From assembly GCA_017481575.1 (NCBI GenBank), contig JAFUPA010000031.1, positions 1 through 64,000 of the forward strand: a stretch of 64,000 nucleotides of DNA, in the 5' to 3' direction. Both the position numbers and the translations under genes were made by a program. Position 1 is the first letter of the stretch. Each line of letters starts with the position of its first letter. Below are positions 61,201 through 64,000 of the stretch, in pieces. This stretch comes from Clostridia bacterium. Its GTDB lineage: Bacteria > Bacillota > Clostridia > Oscillospirales > Acutalibacteraceae. The notes under the pieces are model-generated. The model was given only the letters and a program-made list of their open reading frames with translations. It did no database searches and was not told the origin of the DNA.

Positions 61201-62293
61201 ACTTGTCAAACGGCCACTTCGGGAACTTGACAACGCAGTAGTCAACTGTCGGCTCGAAGCAAGCACAGGTCTTGCCTGTGATGTCGTTTCGGATTTCGTC
61301 AAGTGTGTAGCCGAGGGCAATTTTTGAAGTAACCTTTGCAATCGGGAAGCCTGTTGCCTTTGAAGCAAGGGCTGATGAACGGGAAACTCGGGGGTTAACC
61401 TCGATAACCGCATATTCAAAGCTTTCGGGGTCAAGAGCAAACTGACAGTTACAGCCGCCCTCAATACCAAGCTCTGTGATGATATCAAGAGATGCTGAAC
61501 GAAGCATCTGATACTCTTTGTCTGAAAGTGTCATTGCCGGTGCAACAACGATACTGTCGCCTGTGTGAACACCAACGGGGTCGATGTTTTCCATTGAACA
61601 GATTGCGATTGCGTTACCTGCGCTGTCACGCATTACCTCGAACTCAATCTCTTTCCAGCCTGCGATGTACTTCTCAACAAGTACCTGAGTGATAGGTGAA
61701 AGCATAAGTCCGTTGTATGTGATAACACGAAGCTCTTTTTCGTTGTAAGCAACACCGCCGCCTGCACCGCCGAGTGTGAAAGCAGGACGAAGGATTACGG
61801 GATAACCGATTTCCTCTGCAATTTCTGCCGCACGGTCAACGGTTGTTGCGATGTCTGACGGGATACAAGGCTGACCGATTTTGAGCATCGTGTCACGGAA
61901 CATCTGTCTGTCCTCTGCCTTGTCGATAGCTTCGGCATTTGTACCGAGGAGCTTAACGCCCATCTTTTCAAGATAGCCGTCCTTTGCAAGCTGCATAGCA
62001 ATTGTAAGACCTGTCTGTCCGCCAAGACCTGCAAGAATTGAGTCGGGACGCTCTTTTTCGATAATTCTCTTAACTGTTTCAACTGTGAGAGGCTCGAGGT
62101 AAATCTCGTTTGCAAGTGCGCTGTCGGTCATAATTGTTGCAGGGTTTGAGTTTACAAGAACAACGTCAAGACCTGCGTCCTTAAGAACACGGCAAGCCTG
62201 TGCGCCTGCGTAGTCGAACTCTGCAGCCTGTCCGATAACGATAGGACCCGAACCGATAACAAGTACTTTCTTAATATCTTTATTCAGCGGCAT
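58241..62293 (-). CDS. carB: Carbamoyl-phosphate synthase large subunit fused to a DapF-like epimerase
   Basis: One uninterrupted 1350-codon frame. Residues 1-1070 are a complete CarB with two ATP-grasp synthetase halves (IGSGPIVIGQAAEFDYAG near 14 and LGSGPIRIGQGIEFDYSS near 560) and the MGS-like regulatory end, which makes carbamoyl phosphate from CarA-supplied ammonia. From Met1071 (59083) a full diaminopimelate-epimerase-like domain of 280 aa follows: MQLKFTKMQATGNDD, DRHYGIGADGVV, GNPHCIV, and SLSCGASAAAC with the second catalytic Cys. The first catalytic Cys, normally in CGNG, reads AANS (MAANSIRC). Its start overlaps the carA stop by one base (TAATG). Confidence 0.93.
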   Translation of the reverse strand: MPLNKDIKKVLVIGSGPIVIGQAAEFDYAGAQACRVLKDAGLDVVLVNSNPATIMTDSALANEIYLEPLTVETVKRIIEKERPDSILAGLGGQTGLTIAMQLAKDGYLEKMGVKLLGTNAEAIDKAEDRQMFRDTMLKIGQPCIPSDIATTVDRAAEIAEEIGYPVILRPAFTLGGAGGGVAYNEKELRVITYNGLMLSPITQVLVEKYIAGWKEIEFEVMRDSAGNAIAICSMENIDPVGVHTGDSIVVAPAMTLSDKEYQMLRSASLDIITELGIEGGCNCQFALDPESFEYAVIEVNPRVSRSSALASKATGFPIAKVTSKIALGYTLDEIRNDITGKTCACFEPTVDYCVVKFPKWPFDKFVSTSRKLGTQMKATGEVMAIAPSFEMAIMKAVRGAEIGLDTLNYNKFPEGMDVIEKLHDQDDIRLFTVFKALKEGVSIEKIHEITMIDEWFLAKLKNLADYEKMLTSGNLDEDYYIKGKKYGYKDATILKMAGKLPEKTLDAVYKMVDTCGAEFKAETPYFYSTYDTECESREIKRGEKETIIVLGSGPIRIGQGIEFDYSSVHCVWTLKELGYEVVIINNNPETVSTDFDTADRLYFEPLNDEDVMNVIKVENPVGVVVAFGGQTAIKLTKFLDESGIKILGTSAEGIDIAEDRERFDALLESFNIRRPKGQTVMNVDEALKAAEELEYPVLLRPSYVIGGQNMTIAYNETDVRIYMDIILAQKIENPVLVDKYMMGTELEVDVISDGKDVLIPGVMEHIERAGVHSGDSIAVYPPYNIPDKMLDRIVDCSTNLALALGTKGLVNIQYLIYQNELHVIEVNPRASRTIPYISKVTGVPMVELATKVMVGTPLIELGYGVGLYKIPPYFAIKVPVFSFEKLSDINSELGPEMKSTGEVLGIGRTLNEALFKGLVSAGFKVGLESTYHDKKYNAGVLISVHDKDKPEIVGIAKKFADLGLKIYSTAKTGVGLRAAGIEVETIGDFEDCSAVLDVLETGKIDYIVYTGSTKQSTIQNFIKVHRRAVQLSICCLTSLDTANALCDILASRFTQRNTELVDINNLREEKMQLKFTKMQATGNDDIYFNNFCKIIPSPESLTVNFTDRHYGIGADGVVLLESSDIADAKMVVYNNDGTQTRMAANSIRCAAKYLYDNGIVPKTNMTIETNCGVMKVKLYTFNGEVRSAQVDIGKPDFSPASIPMNIDAENAIGYEAEIAGEKLTLNCVSVGNPHCIVFRDDIDAMNINEFGDKIRNSELLPEYINTGVARLIDKNTIKLRCYERAVNGESLSCGASAAACVVVATELGMCKKGEDITVKMPGGDLVVTYTDETILINGDTHKVYEGVVEY

Positions 62294-63357
62294 TAGTCAT
62301 TACCTCCCATCATTTTTACAAAATCATCATAAACGTAGTGTGTGTTCAAGGGGCTGATGCAAGCCTCGGGCTGGAACTGTGTTGTGATAAGCTTCTTGTC
62401 AGCGTAGCTCATACCCTCGCAGGTGCCGTCGTTGGCGTTGACGAAGCTCTCTTTGCCGCAAGGAAGGCTTGAAGCAACAACCTCAAAGCCGTGGTTCTGG
62501 CTTGTGATGTATGTCTTGCCCGAGTCTGTGCTCTTAACGGGCTGGTTTGCACCACGGTGACCGTACTGAAGCTTAACGGTGTCGCCGCCCATTGCAAGAG
62601 CCGCAAGCTGATGACCGAGGCAGATGCCGAGCATCGGAGCTGTGCCGATGAGCTTCTTAATCTCTTCAACAGCCGCCATATTATCCTTCGGGTCTGCAGG
62701 GCCGTTCGAAATAACGATGCCGTCTGCGCCCAGAGCGATTATTTCGTCAGCAGAGGTATTGTAAGGTACAACAGTAACATCACAGCCACGCTTGGTAAGC
62801 TCTGCAATGATGCTCTTTGTCTTACCGAAGTCAACGAGTGCAACGTTGTACTTACCTGCTTCTGACTTGACTGTGTATTTTTCTTTTGTGCTTACAGCCT
62901 CAACTGCATTTGTGATTTTGTAAGCCTTAATCTCGTCAAAGTTAACATTTGACGGGTCATCTGTAATTTTAGCGTTCATAACACCGTTGTCACGGATTAC
63001 TCGTGTGATTTCACGGGTATCAACTCCGCATACACCGACGATGCCCTGCTTTTTGAGGAACTCGTCAAGAGTGTACTGACAACGGAAGTTTGAGGGAGCC
63101 TCGCACCACTCACGGACAACATAAGCCTTGAGGTGTGACTTGTCGCACTCAAAATCCTCTTCCATAATGCCGTAGTTTCCGATAAGCGGGAAAGTGTGCA
63201 TTACAATCTGACCGTAGTAGGTCGGATCTGTAAGGGTTTCAACATAACCGCACATACCTGTTGTGAAAACAAACTCGCCGATTACCTCGCCCTCTGCACC
63301 AAATCTTTCACCCTCGAAAACGTGACCGTCTTCAAGAACAATGTAAACTTTTTTCAT
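62293..63357 (-). CDS. carA: Carbamoyl-phosphate synthase small subunit
   Basis: The 354-aa glutaminase subunit releases ammonia from glutamine for CarB. The N-terminal CPSase domain begins KKVYIVLEDGHVFEG and has FTTGMCGYVETLTDPTYYGQ. The class I amidotransferase domain (from about 165) has the nucleophile Cys in LGICLGHQLAAL, with the His/Glu pair in the QFQPEACISP region. AGGAGG precedes the ATG, and its stop shares one base with carB. It sits between argF and carB, which suggests arginine-directed carbamoyl phosphate use. Confidence 0.97.
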   Translation of the reverse strand: MKKVYIVLEDGHVFEGERFGAEGEVIGEFVFTTGMCGYVETLTDPTYYGQIVMHTFPLIGNYGIMEEDFECDKSHLKAYVVREWCEAPSNFRCQYTLDEFLKKQGIVGVCGVDTREITRVIRDNGVMNAKITDDPSNVNFDEIKAYKITNAVEAVSTKEKYTVKSEAGKYNVALVDFGKTKSIIAELTKRGCDVTVVPYNTSADEIIALGADGIVISNGPADPKDNMAAVEEIKKLIGTAPMLGICLGHQLAALAMGGDTVKLQYGHRGANQPVKSTDSGKTYITSQNHGFEVVASSLPCGKESFVNANDGTCEGMSYADKKLITTQFQPEACISPLNTHYVYDDFVKMMGGND

Positions 63358-63369
63358 CCGAAAACCTCC

Positions 63370-64000
63370 TCAAAGAGTTGCCGCCATTACGGCCTTTATT
63401 GTGTGCATCCTGTTTTCAGCTTCCTCGAAAACAATGGATTTTTCGCTTTCAAATACTTCGTCGGTAACTTCCATTGCGTCACGTCCGAACTTTTCACCCA
63501 TTTCCTTGCCGACAGCCGTTTTATGGTCGTGGTAAGCAGGCAAGCAGTGCATAAACACAACATTCTCTGCAGCCGCATCCATAAGGGCTTTGTTAACCTG
63601 ATACGGTGCAAGGTCGTCGATACGCTCCTGCCACACTTCAATCGGCTCACCCATTGAAACCCAGACGTCCGTATAGATTACGTTTGCGTCCTTAACAGCT
63701 TCTATCGGGTCTTCACAGAAGCGGATAACCGAGCCTGTTTCCTTTGCAATTTCAAGGCACTCGTCAACAAGAGCCTGATCGGGGAAATACTTTTTAGGTG
63801 CGGCGGCGGTGAAGTTAAGACCCATTTTCGCACAGCCGACCATAAGTGAATTGCCCATATTGTAGCGGGCATCGCCCATATAAACGAAATTTATACCTTT
63901 AAGGTAACCGAAATGCTCCTTGATAGTAAGGAAATCGGCTAAAATCTGTGTCGGGTGGAATTCGTTTGTAAGGCCGTTCCACACGGGAACCTTTGAGTAC
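63370..64000 (-). CDS. argF: Ornithine carbamoyltransferase, C-terminal part
   Basis: The gene runs off the right edge of the window; 210 codons are visible. It would join carbamoyl phosphate to ornithine to give citrulline. The frame continues through [15 protein letters not shown], and the OTCase signature MHCLPAYHD is near the end. The ornithine-binding [14 protein letters not shown] region is intact. It ends 12 bases before carA, so argF-carA-carB/dapF form a single operon. Confidence 0.95.
   Translation of the reverse strand, partial: YSKVPVWNGLTNEFHPTQILADFLTIKEHFGYLKGINFVYMGDARYNMGNSLMVGCAKMGLNFTAAAPKKYFPDQALVDECLEIAKETGSVIRFCEDPIEAVKDANVIYTDVWVSMGEPIEVWQERIDDLAPYQVNKALMDAAAENVVFMHCLPAYHDHKTAVGKEMGEKFGRDAMEVTDEVFESEKSIVFEEAENRMHTIKAVMAATL

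Overview
The window reads as a chromosomal segment of a Gram-positive, anaerobic, gut-type Clostridia (Oscillospiraceae/Ruminococcaceae-like). Supporting signs are strong AGGAGG ribosome-binding sites, TTGACA/TATAAT promoters, an FMN riboswitch, a SAM-I riboswitch and a Met T-box, type I dockerin modules on secreted proteins, a poorly characterised GGGtGRT protein / NifU-like pair, and no outer-membrane genes. No rRNA, tRNA, CRISPR array, phage or intact transposase gene was seen.

Layout. 0-0.7 kb: the start of a ribosomal operon on the minus strand (rpsL, then the first codons of rpsG). 0.9-20 kb: a glycan-use and carbohydrate region with GH38 alpha-mannosidase plus a small leucine-rich protein, a secreted ceramidase-like hydrolase, a secreted sialate O-acetylesterase-like protein behind a GT4 glycosyltransferase, a UDP-sugar epimerase with a divergent DHDPS-family aldolase, a Ca2+/Na+ exchanger-like protein, a degenerate iron-ADH-like protein, a flavodoxin-like reductase, deoB, a secreted GH5, a GPH sugar symporter and a serine beta-lactamase-like hydrolase. 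20-24 kb: a sulfur operon metY-(ECF S component)-cysK followed by an Rrf2 regulator. 24-34.6 kb: a lone HipA-like kinase, the GGGtGRT/NifU-like pair, an ABC exporter with a two-component system (interrupted by a 273-bp TA-flanked element that looks like a MITE), a membrane protein and an RlmD-type methyltransferase. 34.7-41 kb: riboswitch-ribU, SAM riboswitch-metK, a HAD phosphatase and mfd. 41-49 kb: intergenic repeats, a two-domain secreted phosphoesterase, rmuC, a solute-binding lipoprotein and a VanZ-like protein. 49-52 kb: a Met T-box operon metY2-metA. 52-58 kb: two dockerin proteins, one a C39-like protease and one a 1550-residue glycan-active protein. 58-64 kb: argF-carA-carB, where the carB reading frame continues without a stop into a complete DapF-like domain.

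How the parts fit. Methionine and sulfur metabolism is spread over three loci with three different controls: a tRNA-Met T-box (metY2-metA), a SAM-I riboswitch (metK), and a protein operator next to an Rrf2 gene (metY1-ECF-cysK). Secreted enzymes form a second theme: dockerins on two of them, and a hydrophobic, aromatic-rich C-terminal tail on three. The most unusual observations are the CarB-DapF fusion whose epimerase half lacks the usual first catalytic cysteine, the MITE-like insertion in the leader of the two-component-linked ABC transporter, the perfect inverted-repeat operator around the metY1 promoter, and the shared C-terminal tails.
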